DNA of 64,000 bases. Source: Nevskia ramosa DSM 11499 (GTDB lineage Bacteria; Pseudomonadota; Gammaproteobacteria; Nevskiales; Nevskiaceae). A program made the position numbers and the translations under genes. Positions 27,485-36,136 of this stretch are shown in pieces (position 1 is the first letter of the stretch; every line of letters starts with the position of its first letter). The notes beneath the pieces were generated by a model, which saw only the letters and a program-made list of their open reading frames with translations, had not been told where the DNA came from and did not search any database. The stretch covers positions 186,001-250,000 of the forward strand of contig NZ_ATVI01000006.1 of the NCBI RefSeq assembly GCF_000420645.1, written 5' to 3'.

Positions 27485-27759
27485 GCGTCAGCGCCGAGAA
27501 GACCGTGTCGATCGTCAACCGTCTGGGCCTGCACGCACGCGCGGCGGCCAAACTGGTGACCCTGGCGGCCAAGTACCAGTCCGAGATCAAGGTCGCCAAG
27601 GGCGACAAGACGGTCAGCGGCAAAAGCATCATGGGCGTGATGATGCTGGCCGCAGCCCAAGGCAGCGTGATCACCTTGACCGCGGTCGGCGACGACGCCG
27701 TCGAAGCGCTCGAAGCGCTGGCGGCGCTGATCGCCAATCGCTTCGAAGAGGACGCATGA
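27481..27759 (+). CDS. ptsH: Phosphocarrier protein HPr (NPr-like)
   Basis: 92 aa. The EI-dependent phosphorylation site H18 lies in NRLGLHARAAAKL. The regulatory serine is S49 in GKSIMGVMMLAA, equivalent to Ser46 and the target of HprK. It passes phosphate from EI to EIIA-Ntr and EIIA-Man. It overlaps the previous gene by 4 bp and is followed by a 13-codon ORF linking it to ptsI. Confidence 0.95.
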   Translation: MSVSAEKTVSIVNRLGLHARAAAKLVTLAAKYQSEIKVAKGDKTVSGKSIMGVMMLAAAQGSVITLTAVGDDAVEALEALAALIANRFEEDA

Positions 27760-27797
27760 GCCTGCCACCGAACATCAAGGGCGAGGCGCCGCCATGA
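27756..27797 (+). CDS. 13-codon coupling ORF between ptsH and ptsI
   Basis: ATG at 27756 overlaps the ptsH stop as ATGA, and its own TGA overlaps the ptsI ATG as ATGA. The peptide is MSLPPNIKGEAPP. Its first nine bases, ATGAGCCTG, are identical to the first nine of ptsI, whose product begins MSLWLN. It may be a translational coupling leader or a remnant of a duplicated ptsI start. Whether it is translated is unknown. Confidence 0.5.
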   Translation: MSLPPNIKGEAPP

Positions 27798-29530
27798 GCC
27801 TGTGGCTCAACGGCATCGGCGTATCGCGCGGCATCGCCATCGGCCGCGTCCAGAAGCTATCGGGCGGTGATCTCGAAATCCCCGAGTACACGATCGCCGA
27901 GGCCGATGTCGAAGCCGAGGAGACGCGCTTCTGTGCCGCGCAGGCGCGCGCCAGGGAGCAACTCGAACAGGTGCGCGCGCAGGTACCGGCCGGCCTCGGT
28001 GGCGCCCAGAGCGAGATCGCCGCGTTCATCGACACTCATCTGCTGATGATGGATGACCGCTCGCTGACCGAAGCCGTGGTCGCCACCATCCGCAACAGCC
28101 GCATCAATGCAGAAGCGGCGCTGAAGCGGCAGCGCGATGCCTTGGTCGCGGTGTTCGAGCAGATGGACGACGCCTACCTGCGCTCGCGCAAGGACGACGT
28201 CCAGCACGTGTCGGCGCGCATCCTGCGGATTCTCCTGAAGCAGGAGCGCAGCCTGCCGGTCGGCGAAGCCGCAGAAGCGCCCGCCGAACCGAACATCATC
28301 GTCGCCGACGACATCACGCCGGCCGACATCATCCTGCTGGCTCAAGCCGGCGTTGCAGCGTTCATCACCGAGTACGGCGGCCCGCTGTCGCACACGGCGA
28401 TCCTGGCGCGCTCGTACTCGATTCCGGCGATCGTCGGCCTGCACGGCGCGCGGCGTCTGTTCAAGGATGGCGAAGCGGTGATCGTCGACGGCGATCTCGG
28501 CCACGCGCTGGCCGATCCCGACGAGCAGGCGCTGAGCTTCTTCCGGACCAAGCGCGCCGGTCAGCTGGCACGCCGCGCTTCGCTGTCCAGCCTGCGCGAC
28601 AAGCCGGCGATCTCGCGCGACGGCATCAAGATCCGCCTGCTGGCGAACATTGAACTCAGCGAGGACGCGACTCACGCCGCGGATCTCGGTGCCGAAGGCG
28701 TCGGCCTGTATCGCACCGAGTTCCTCTACATGAACCGGCAAGGGCTGCCGACCGAGGACGAGCAGTACGAGGCCTATGCCCGAGTCGTCGCGTCGGTGAA
28801 AGGACCGATCACGATCCGCACGCTCGATCTCGGCGCCGACAAGCAGGTCGACTCCGGCTCGCGTTCCGGGCCGACACCGAACAACCCGGCGCTGGGCCTG
28901 CGCGCCATCCGGCTATGCCTGAAAGAGCCGGAGCTGTTCCGCACTCAGGTCCGGGCGCTGCTGAGGGCCTCGGCACACGGCGACGTGCACATCATGCTGC
29001 CGATGATTTCGAGTGTGGCCGAGTACCGGCAGGCGAAGAGCTTCATCGATGCGACTCGCGCGCAGCTGGAACGCGAGGGTGCGACGATGGCGAAGCACGT
29101 GCCGGTCGGCGCGATGATCGAAGTACCGGCGGCAGCGCTCGCAGCGCAGTGGCTGGCCAAGCAGTGCAGCTTCTTCTCGATCGGCACCAACGATCTGATC
29201 CAGTACACCCTGGCGATCGACCGCGTCGATGACGAGGTCAACTACCTGTACGACCCGCTGCATCCGGCCGTGCTGCGGCTGATCCGGATGACCATCGAGG
29301 CCGGTGATCGCGGCCGTATTCCGGTAGCGATGTGCGGCGAGATGGCCGGCGATCCGCGCTACACGCGCTTGCTGCTCGGCCTGGGGCTCACCGAGTTCTC
29401 GATGCATCCCGCCAGCGTGCTGGAAGTGAAGCGGATCATCATCGAGTCCGACGTGCACGCCCTGCGTGCCCACGCGATGAACCTGCTCGAGACCGGCGAT
29501 TCGCAGGCGCTCGAATTGCTGATGGCTTGA
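27794..29530 (+). CDS. ptsI: Phosphoenolpyruvate-protein phosphotransferase (EI)
   Basis: 578 aa, standard EI length, without the GAF domain of PtsP. Phospho-His H200 in GGPLSHTAILAR; PEP-binding barrel with GLYRTEFLYMNR, IRTLDLGADK, FSIGTNDLIQYTLAIDR and CGEMAGDP. It starts the phosphorelay EI-HPr-EIIA-Ntr/EIIA-Man. No sugar-specific EIIBC is in the window, so the set looks like a regulatory PTS. A hairpin follows at 29540-29564. Confidence 0.96.
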   Translation: MSLWLNGIGVSRGIAIGRVQKLSGGDLEIPEYTIAEADVEAEETRFCAAQARAREQLEQVRAQVPAGLGGAQSEIAAFIDTHLLMMDDRSLTEAVVATIRNSRINAEAALKRQRDALVAVFEQMDDAYLRSRKDDVQHVSARILRILLKQERSLPVGEAAEAPAEPNIIVADDITPADIILLAQAGVAAFITEYGGPLSHTAILARSYSIPAIVGLHGARRLFKDGEAVIVDGDLGHALADPDEQALSFFRTKRAGQLARRASLSSLRDKPAISRDGIKIRLLANIELSEDATHAADLGAEGVGLYRTEFLYMNRQGLPTEDEQYEAYARVVASVKGPITIRTLDLGADKQVDSGSRSGPTPNNPALGLRAIRLCLKEPELFRTQVRALLRASAHGDVHIMLPMISSVAEYRQAKSFIDATRAQLEREGATMAKHVPVGAMIEVPAAALAAQWLAKQCSFFSIGTNDLIQYTLAIDRVDDEVNYLYDPLHPAVLRLIRMTIEAGDRGRIPVAMCGEMAGDPRYTRLLLGLGLTEFSMHPASVLEVKRIIIESDVHALRAHAMNLLETGDSQALELLMA

Positions 29531-29539
29531 GGCACGGAC

Positions 29540-29564
29540 GTAGGGCGGGCCTTGCCCGCTCTAC
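29540..29564. repeat. Hairpin between convergent ptsI and minE (REP-like)
   Basis: GTAGGGCGGGC (29540-29550) and GCCCGCTCTAC (29554-29564) around CTT, with one G-T pair. The core resembles widely dispersed REP-type palindromes that mark ends of convergent operons. No T-tract; it may still limit read-through or 3' decay. Confidence 0.6.
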
Positions 29565-29574
29565 GCAGCCCGCT

Positions 29575-29838
29575 TCAGCGTGGCGCGTCTTCCGGCAGCG
29601 TGATGTTCAGCTCCAGCACTTCGAGACCATCCTCGCGCTGGACATTGAAATGCACGGCGTCGTCCGGCACCCGGATGTACTTGCGGACGACGGCGAGGAT
29701 TTCCTCGCGCATCTGCGGCAGGTAGTTCGGCCCGTTCATGCGCCCTTCGCGCTGATAGGCGACGGCGACCATCAGGCGATCTTTCGCCGTCTGGGCGCTG
29801 TTCTTCTTCTCGGTTCTGAAAATCTTCAGCCAATCCAT
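29575..29838 (-). CDS. minE: Cell division topological specificity factor MinE
   Basis: 87 aa. N-terminal membrane-binding and anti-MinCD segment (MDWLKIFRTEKKNSAQTAKDRL) followed by the topological specificity domain (LPQMREEILAVVRKYI). It drives MinD oscillation. It starts 2 bp after the minD stop, last gene of minCDE. Confidence 0.96.
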   Translation of the reverse strand: MDWLKIFRTEKKNSAQTAKDRLMVAVAYQREGRMNGPNYLPQMREEILAVVRKYIRVPDDAVHFNVQREDGLEVLELNITLPEDAPR

Positions 29839-29840
29839 GA

Positions 29841-30650
29841 TCAGCCTCCGAACAGTTTGGCCATGAAGCCTTTCTTCTGCTCCGTCATGAAACGCATCGG
29901 TCGCTCTTCGCCGAGGAAGCGCGCCACCAGATCGGTATAAGCCTGGCCGGCTTCGCTGAGCGAATCCTTGATCACCGGCTCGCCGGAGTTCGAGCTGGTC
30001 AGCACGGTCGACGATTCGGGGATGATGCCGAGCAGCGGAATGGCGAGGATTTCCTTGACGTCGTCGACGCTGAGCATTTCGCCCTTGGCGACTCGCGTCG
30101 GGTTGTAGCGGGTCAGCACCAGATGTTCCTTGACCCGCTGATCGCCCTTCTCGGCGCGGCGCGACTTGGAAGCCAGGATGCCAAGGACGCGATCGGAATC
30201 GCGCACGCTCGACACCTCAGGATTGGTGACCACCAGCGCTTCGTCGGCGTAGTACATCGCCAGGAAGGCACCGCGTTCGATGCCGGCCGGCGAGTCGCAG
30301 ATGATGTAGTCGAAGTCCTGGGCGAGTTCGGTCAGCACGCGCTCCACGCCTTCTTCGGTCAGCGCGTCCTTGTCGCGGGTCTGGCTGGCCGCGAGGATGT
30401 GCAGGTTCTCGACGTTCTTGTCGCGGATCAGCGCCTGTTTCAGCGTGGCTTCCTTGTTGATCACGTTGACGAAGTCGTAGACCACCCGACGTTCGCAACC
30501 CATGATCAGGTCGAGGTTGCGCAGGCCGACATCGAAATCGATGACGGCGGTCTTCTTGCCGCGCAGCGCGAGGCCGGTGGCGAACGAGGCGCTGGTGGTC
30601 GTCTTGCCGACGCCGCCCTTGCCTGAAGTGACTACGATGATCTTGGCCAA
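29841..30650 (-). CDS. minD: Septum site-determining ATPase MinD
   Basis: About 269 aa from a TTG start with GGGAGC upstream; the conserved sequence begins at AKIIVVTSGKGGVGKTT, so the longer ORF to 30731 is not used. Deviant Walker A KGGVGKTT with signature Lys, DFDVGLRNLDLIMG, CDSPAGIERGA, and a C-terminal amphipathic membrane helix (KKGFMAKLFGG). It recruits MinC and MinE to the membrane. Confidence 0.96.
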   Translation of the reverse strand: MAKIIVVTSGKGGVGKTTTSASFATGLALRGKKTAVIDFDVGLRNLDLIMGCERRVVYDFVNVINKEATLKQALIRDKNVENLHILAASQTRDKDALTEEGVERVLTELAQDFDYIICDSPAGIERGAFLAMYYADEALVVTNPEVSSVRDSDRVLGILASKSRRAEKGDQRVKEHLVLTRYNPTRVAKGEMLSVDDVKEILAIPLLGIIPESSTVLTSSNSGEPVIKDSLSEAGQAYTDLVARFLGEERPMRFMTEQKKGFMAKLFGG

Positions 30651-30741
30651 CGGTGCTCCCCGATAGATGCGGCACCCGCTTTCCGAATGCCGTGTGAACG
30701 ATGCGCTGGCGCGCGGCACCAAGCCGCGCATGAGCCAGAGC

Positions 30742-31440
30742 CTAAATTTTGTGGGCCTCGATCTTCAAGCGCCCGTCGACCAGCCAGGCCTGCGCCGGCT
30801 CGTTGACCGGCCCGGCCTTGATCTGCTCGGCCACCGCATAGATGCCGGCAATGGCGATCAGCTCAGCGTCGAGCTTGCGGCAGAACACCCGCGCGGACTC
30901 GTCACCTTTCACTCCCGCCAGCGCGCGGCCGGCGAGCTTGCCGTAGACGTGGATACAGCCATCGGCGATCACTTCCGCACCCGGGCTGACGGTATTCAGC
31001 ACGATCAGATCGCAGCCTTCGGCATAGATCTGCTGGCCGGAGCGCACCGGCTCGTCGATCACGCGGGCTGGCCGGCGCGCTGCGGCAACCGGAGGCGGAG
31101 CTGCAACGGCAACGGGTGCGGGTGCCGGCGCAGCGGCGCTCTTGCCGCTGTCCCTGGAAACGACTGGCAGGCCGATGGCGCGCGCGGCATCGGCGAGCGG
31201 ACCTTCGGATACCGCGAGCGGCTGGATGCCCACTTCGCGCAGGGCGGCGAGCACGGCATCGAGGTCGGCGGCGATGTCGCTGTCGATCACCACGGCCATG
31301 CCTTTGACGGCCTGCGGCATCTGGCGAACCATTTCAGCGAGCTGTATCCGGATCGCGGCGCTATCCGCTATCAGCACCCGCGCACGCGTGATCGGCAACA
31401 TGCGGCCCTTCAGTTCGAGGGCAGGGCGGGAGCGAGTCAT
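30742..31440 (-). CDS. minC: Septum site-determining protein MinC
   Basis: 232 aa. N-terminal FtsZ-inhibiting domain (about 1-100), an Ala/Pro linker (about 104-122) and a C-terminal beta-helical domain with VRSGQQIYAEGCDLIVLNTVSPGAEVIADGCIHVYGKLAGRALAG, which dimerises and binds MinD. First gene of minCDE, 91 bp before minD. Confidence 0.96.
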   Translation of the reverse strand: MTRSRPALELKGRMLPITRARVLIADSAAIRIQLAEMVRQMPQAVKGMAVVIDSDIAADLDAVLAALREVGIQPLAVSEGPLADAARAIGLPVVSRDSGKSAAAPAPAPVAVAAPPPVAAARRPARVIDEPVRSGQQIYAEGCDLIVLNTVSPGAEVIADGCIHVYGKLAGRALAGVKGDESARVFCRKLDAELIAIAGIYAVAEQIKAGPVNEPAQAWLVDGRLKIEAHKI

Positions 31441-31550
31441 TGATTAGGGAGTAGTACCTGTCCGGCCGCCGCAGTCGATTGCGATGCGTGGCCTATGTTT
31501 TGCTTCGACGTGCTGCTAGGTTAGAGACCAAACCCTGCAATATCAACGTT

Positions 31551-31567
31551 CCGGCTGCGGCAGCCGG
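31551..31567. promoter_or_regulatory. Palindrome in the minC / ATP-grasp divergent region
   Basis: Perfect 8-bp inverted repeat CCGGCTGC-G-GCAGCCGG within the 165-bp divergent spacer, about 39 bp before the ATP-grasp ATG. It could be an operator or a transcript hairpin. The ATP-grasp gene has GGAATAAGA just before its start. Confidence 0.35.
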
Positions 31568-31605
31568 ATCGCTCAGCCGCCGAATTGTAAAAAACTGGAA
31601 TAAGA

Positions 31606-33129
31606 ATGGCTTTCGATTGGCGAAATTACCGCTGTGATGCCGCCTACGACGAACTGTTTGCCGTCTCGGGAGCACCGCGCCCCGCCGCCCGCAGTCTCGT
31701 CGAATACCTGCAGAGCCTGTCCCCGCGTGACCTCGCCGATCGGCGTCTGGCAGCGGATCTGGCGATCAAGGTCATGGGCATCACGTTCACGGTGTACTCG
31801 GAGGGCAAGAACGTTGATCGCGCCTGGCCGTTCGACATCATTCCCCGGGTGATCCCGAAGAAGGAATGGGAAACGACGGAGAAGGGGCTCAAGCAGAGAG
31901 TCGACGCGCTCAACCACTTCATCCAGGACGTCTACGGCAAGCAGCAGATCGTCAAGGACGGCATCTTCCCGGCCGAGATCCTCGCCGAGTCGGTGAACTT
32001 CCGGAAGCAGTGCGTCGGCGTGAAGCCCAAGCACGGTATCTGGGCGCATATCTGCGGCTCGGATCTGGTCCGCGATGGCGACGGCACGCTCTACGTGCTC
32101 GAAGACAATCTCCGCGTGCCGTCCGGCGTCTCCTACATGCTGGAGAACCGCGGCGTCATCAAGCGCATCTGGCCGGAACTGTTCCAGACCACCAACATTC
32201 TGCCGGTCGACGATTACGCCGCCCAGCTCTACGACACCCTGGTGGCGATCAGCCCGCGGCCCGGCGACGCGCCGAACGTGGTGCTGCTGACCCCGGGCAT
32301 CTACAACTCCGCCTACTTCGAACACGCCTACCTCGCGCAGCAGATGGGCGTGGAACTGGTCGAGGGCTCGGATCTCACGGTCGGCGATGACGACTGCGTC
32401 TACATGCGCACCATCGACGGCCCGAAGCGCGTCGACGTCATCTATCGCCGCATCGACGATCTGTTCCTCGATCCCGACGTCTTCAATCCGGACTCGATCC
32501 TCGGCTGCAAAGGCCTGATGCGAGCCTGGATCGCCGGCAAGGTCGGCCTCGCCAATGCGCCGGGCGCCGGTGTTGCCGACGACAAGGTCGTCTACGCCTA
32601 CGTGCCGCAGATGATCAAGTACTACCTCGGCGAGGACGCGATCCTGCCGAACGTGCCGAGCTATCTCTGCTTCGACAAGAAGCAGCGCGACTACGTGATC
32701 GCCAATCTCGACAAGCTGGTGGTCAAGCCGGCCAATGAATCCGGTGGCTACGGAATGATGATCGGCCCGCGCGTCTCGAAGGAGGAGCACGCCAAGTTCA
32801 AGGCGCTGATCGAAGGCAATCCGCGTAACTACATGGCCCAGCCAACCCTGAGCCTGTCGACCGCGCCGACCATCTGCGATGACGAGATCGAACCGCGTCA
32901 TCTCGATCTCCGGCCGTTCATCCTGAGCCGCGGCGAGAGCACCTACGTGACCACCGGCGGCCTCACCCGCGTGGCGCTGGTCAAGGGCTCGCTGATCGTC
33001 AATTCCTCGCAGGGTGGTGGCTCGAAGGACACCTGGATCGTCGATATCGACGACGACGCACCAGGTGTCGTGACCTCGCCTGCCGCCGCCGCACAGGCTC
33101 AATCGCAATCGCAGAAGGGGACTCTCTGA
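31606..33129 (+). CDS. Circularly permuted ATP-grasp type 2 family protein
   Basis: 507 aa of the CP_ATPgrasp_2 (former DUF404/DUF407) type. Conserved segments: FPAEILAESVNFRKQC, YVLEDNLRVPSGVSYMLENR, VLLTPGIYNSAYFEHAYLA, VDVIYRRIDDLFLDP, and VVKPANESGGYGMMIGP as a nucleotide site. The C-terminal ~40 residues are Ser/Gln/Ala-rich. The family is thought to ligate amino acids or modify peptides; the substrate is unknown. It overlaps the alpha-E gene by one base and lies beside anbu, a recurring neighbourhood. Confidence 0.88.
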   Translation: MAFDWRNYRCDAAYDELFAVSGAPRPAARSLVEYLQSLSPRDLADRRLAADLAIKVMGITFTVYSEGKNVDRAWPFDIIPRVIPKKEWETTEKGLKQRVDALNHFIQDVYGKQQIVKDGIFPAEILAESVNFRKQCVGVKPKHGIWAHICGSDLVRDGDGTLYVLEDNLRVPSGVSYMLENRGVIKRIWPELFQTTNILPVDDYAAQLYDTLVAISPRPGDAPNVVLLTPGIYNSAYFEHAYLAQQMGVELVEGSDLTVGDDDCVYMRTIDGPKRVDVIYRRIDDLFLDPDVFNPDSILGCKGLMRAWIAGKVGLANAPGAGVADDKVVYAYVPQMIKYYLGEDAILPNVPSYLCFDKKQRDYVIANLDKLVVKPANESGGYGMMIGPRVSKEEHAKFKALIEGNPRNYMAQPTLSLSTAPTICDDEIEPRHLDLRPFILSRGESTYVTTGGLTRVALVKGSLIVNSSQGGGSKDTWIVDIDDDAPGVVTSPAAAAQAQSQSQKGTL

Positions 33130-34073
33130 TGCTGTCCCGTGTTGCAGAAAACCTGTACTGGTTTGGCCGCTACGTGCAGCGCGCCGAGAACACCGCACGC
33201 CTGATCAACGTCAACGCCAACCTGATGCTCGACCTGCCGCGGCGCATGCCGCTGGGTTGGGCGCCGCTGATCGAGATCACCGGCGCCGAGGCGGCCTTCA
33301 AGGAGCTGTACGACGAAGCGACCGAGGAAAACGTGGTCCGCTTCCTGATGATCGATCCGCGCAATCCGGGCTCGATCGTCACCTCGCTGAACAACGCCCG
33401 CGAAATTCTCCGCGTATCCCGCGACACCATGCCGCGCGATACCTGGGAACGCCTGAACGACATCTACTTCTACGTTCAGGAGCGTGGCGAATCATCGATC
33501 CTGCGCACCGCCCGGCAGGCCTTCGTGCAGCAGGTGATCAGCGGCGCGCTGCTGGTCTACAGCGTGCTGACCAGCAACATGAGCCGCGATGTCGGCTTCC
33601 AGTTCCTGCGCATCGGCACCAACATCGAACAGGCCGACATGACCACGCGCATCCTCGACGTGCGCACGCTTCGCCTGAATCAGAACGACGACAAGCTCGA
33701 CCTGACACCGTTCGAGAACATCGTCTGGATGAGCGTGCTGCGCTCGCTCACCGCCTACCAGATGTATCGCCGCCATTTGCGCACCCGCGTCAACGGCAAC
33801 GGCGTGGTGCGCTTCCTGCTGCAGAACCGGGACTTCCCGCGCAGCGCGATGTTCTGCCTCGACACCATCGCTTCGACCCTGCCGCACCTGCCGAACAGCC
33901 GGAGCATCGAGCGCACCATCGACCGCACCCGTGGCCTGGTGCGCGACGCGAACATCGAGGGTCTGATGAAGATGTCGATGGGCGTGCCGGACCTGATGGA
34001 CGAAATCCAGATCGGCCTGAACGACCTGCACACCGCGCTGGCGGACGCCTACTTCAGTCAGTCCGGCAAGTAG
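33129..34073 (+). CDS. Alpha-E domain-containing protein (DUF403)
   Basis: 314 aa, all-alpha. It begins MLSRVAENLYWFGRYVQRAENTARLINV, the signature of the alpha-E family, and has VFCLDT-like FCLDTIASTLPHLP further on. It always accompanies CP-ATP-grasp proteins. The family's reaction is not established; a role with the ATP-grasp enzyme in peptide synthesis has been suggested. The start shares one base with the ATP-grasp stop. Confidence 0.88.
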   Translation: MLSRVAENLYWFGRYVQRAENTARLINVNANLMLDLPRRMPLGWAPLIEITGAEAAFKELYDEATEENVVRFLMIDPRNPGSIVTSLNNAREILRVSRDTMPRDTWERLNDIYFYVQERGESSILRTARQAFVQQVISGALLVYSVLTSNMSRDVGFQFLRIGTNIEQADMTTRILDVRTLRLNQNDDKLDLTPFENIVWMSVLRSLTAYQMYRRHLRTRVNGNGVVRFLLQNRDFPRSAMFCLDTIASTLPHLPNSRSIERTIDRTRGLVRDANIEGLMKMSMGVPDLMDEIQIGLNDLHTALADAYFSQSGK

Positions 34074-34097
34074 ACCCGTCGCGAAACGGGAAACCGG

Positions 34098-34128
34098 AAA
34101 AAGCCGGCCGCAATGCGGCCGGCTTTTT
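34098..34128. terminator. Bidirectional terminator between alpha-E and anbu genes
   Basis: AAAAAGCCGGCCGC (34098-34111) and GCGGCCGGCTTTTT around a 3-base AAT loop. It serves both convergent genes (stops at 34073 and 34133). Confidence 0.9.
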
Positions 34129-34132
34129 CGTT

Positions 34133-35092
34133 TCAACCGCCGCTGTAGCCGTTGCCGTCGTCGTTATCGGCCGGCGCATCGCGATCGCTGCCGCGATTCT
34201 GGGACTGGCTGCTGTTCTGGCCAGAACCGGCAGGCGCAGACGACATCAGCCAGGCACCGTTCGGTCCCTGCTGCGACGGCCAGGTAGGCGTCGACTGATG
34301 GGCCTGCTGCGACATCGGTGCCTGGGCAGCCTGCTGATGCTGCATCGACAAGGCCAGCGACTGCTGCACTTCCCAGTCGAATTTCGGCAGCGAGCGCACC
34401 GCGTTCTCGAGCTGGCGCGCCCAGGTTTCCTTGAGCGCGGCGTAGTACGGCGTGTCGTAGTCGAGCCGGAACGAATGGGCGATCGACAAGCGATCGCGTT
34501 CCATGATCGCGACATCGACCGGCGGGCCGACCGAAATGTTCGAGCGCATCGTCGAATCCAGCGACACCAGCGCGCAGCGTGCGGCGTCTTCGAGCTTGGC
34601 ACCCGGCCGGACGAAGCGATCGAGAATCGGCTTGCCGTACTTGATCTCGCCGATCTGCAGGAACGGCATTTCCGGGCTGGCAGCGATGCAGTTGCCGAGC
34701 GGGTAGATCAGATAGATCGAGGGGTCTTCGCCCATGATCTGGCCGCCGAGAATCAAGGTCGTTTCGACGTTGACGTTCATGCTCGATTCCGCGCTCTGCT
34801 TCTGAGCGCGTACCGACAGCTGGCCGAGGTAGTCGGCCGCGTCAAACATATGGCGCACGGTGCGCAGCGACACCTTGCAGTTCGGGTCGTTCATCTCGCG
34901 CCGGGCATAGGCCAGCACGTATTGCGTGGTCGCCAGATTGCCGGCCGAGAGGATCACGAACACGCGCTCCCCGGGCACTTCGAGTACGTGGAGCTTGTTG
35001 TACGTCCGCACGTCATCGACGCCAGCAGCAGTACGGGTATCGGCGGCGAATACGATGCCGTCGTTGACTTTGATCGCGACGCAGTAGGTCAT
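34133..35092 (-). CDS. anbu: Proteasome-like Anbu protease with extended C-terminus
   Basis: About 319 aa from the ATG at 35092. Removing Met exposes T2 (TYCVAIKVNDGIVFAADTRTAAGVDDV), the Ntn-hydrolase nucleophile, with D18 and K33 as partners, as in Anbu/HslV-type subunits. The upstream in-frame start at 35131 would bury T2. Residues ~1-240 are the usual Anbu core. The last ~75 residues are a Gln/Ser/Pro/Asn-rich low-complexity tail not typical of the family. Its neighbours ATP-grasp and alpha-E are canonical; the transglutaminase-like gene often found with them is missing here. Confidence 0.9.
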   Translation of the reverse strand: MTYCVAIKVNDGIVFAADTRTAAGVDDVRTYNKLHVLEVPGERVFVILSAGNLATTQYVLAYARREMNDPNCKVSLRTVRHMFDAADYLGQLSVRAQKQSAESSMNVNVETTLILGGQIMGEDPSIYLIYPLGNCIAASPEMPFLQIGEIKYGKPILDRFVRPGAKLEDAARCALVSLDSTMRSNISVGPPVDVAIMERDRLSIAHSFRLDYDTPYYAALKETWARQLENAVRSLPKFDWEVQQSLALSMQHQQAAQAPMSQQAHQSTPTWPSQQGPNGAWLMSSAPAGSGQNSSQSQNRGSDRDAPADNDDGNGYSGG

Positions 35093-35262
35093 GGCTGTGT
35101 GCGGGCCTGTTCTTGTGAATTGACGACGCATGCTCGGCCGCTGGCTGACGGAAGCATAACTTGTGCCGCGCTGACGCGACGGACGGGTCCGTCACCGCAG
35201 GGTTTATCAGTGGCTGGATCGCGTCACGGCCCGCGCCACGCATCCGGCTGCGATAATCGCGC

Positions 35263-36129
35263 ATGACCTCGCTGAACCTGACCAGCCGCTCCGAATTCCT
35301 GCGCGTCCGCGGCCTGCGCTATCACCTGCGTCGCTGGGGCGCTGAGCGCCTGCCGTTGCTGTTCCTCGGCCACGGCTTTCTCGATGTGTCGGCAACCTTC
35401 GAACCGCTGGTCGCACCGCTGCTCGACCGCTGGCAGGTGCTTGCGCCGGACTGGCGCGGCTTCGGTCATACCGAGTGGCCACAGGAAGGCTATTGGTTCC
35501 ACGACTACGTGGCCGATCTCGATGCCATCGTCAACCACTACTCGCCGGATGCGCCGCTGCGCCTGGCTGGCCACAGCATGGGCTCGCAGATCGTCAGCCT
35601 CTATGCGGGCCTGCGACCGGCGCGAGTCGAGAAGCTGGTGCTGCTCGACGGCATCACCCTGCCGGACATGCCGGCGGCGCTGGCGCCGAAACGCTTCCTG
35701 CACTGGCTGGACGAATTGCGCGAGACGCCGCGTGAACGCAGCTATGCCTCGTTCGACGAGCTGGCCGGGCGCATCCGCCGCCAGCATCCGCAGTTGTCGG
35801 AGGCACACGCCGCGTTCGTGTCGCGCTGCTGGGGCCGCGAGGATGGCTACGGCAAGGTCACCCTGTGTGCCGATCCCAAGCATTACCGCCACGGTCCCGG
35901 GCTTTATCACGCCGAGGACTCGAACGCGGTCTGGCGCGAGGTAACGGCGGATACCTTGTTCGTCGACGCCGGCAAATCCTTCGTCAAGATGCCGCCCGAA
36001 CAGCGCGCGGCGCGGGTCAGCTGCTTCCGCCGCCACCGGGTCGAAGTGCTGCCCGAGGCCGGGCACATGCTGCATTTCGACGCCCCCGAAGAAACCGCGG
36101 CGCTGGTCGCCACGTTCCTGTCGGCCTGA
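35263..36129 (+). CDS. Alpha/beta-fold hydrolase
   Basis: 288-aa alpha/beta hydrolase: FLGHGFLDVSATF (oxyanion), APDWRGFGHTEWP, nucleophile in AGHSMGSQIVSLYAG, and catalytic His in EAGHMLHFDAPEETA. Cytoplasmic. The substrate is unknown. A GATAAT hexamer ends five bases before the ATG, so the transcript may be leaderless; a -35 is not clear. holA follows 7 bp later. Confidence 0.82.
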   Translation: MTSLNLTSRSEFLRVRGLRYHLRRWGAERLPLLFLGHGFLDVSATFEPLVAPLLDRWQVLAPDWRGFGHTEWPQEGYWFHDYVADLDAIVNHYSPDAPLRLAGHSMGSQIVSLYAGLRPARVEKLVLLDGITLPDMPAALAPKRFLHWLDELRETPRERSYASFDELAGRIRRQHPQLSEAHAAFVSRCWGREDGYGKVTLCADPKHYRHGPGLYHAEDSNAVWREVTADTLFVDAGKSFVKMPPEQRAARVSCFRRHRVEVLPEAGHMLHFDAPEETAALVATFLSA

Positions 36130-36136
36130 GCCAGCC

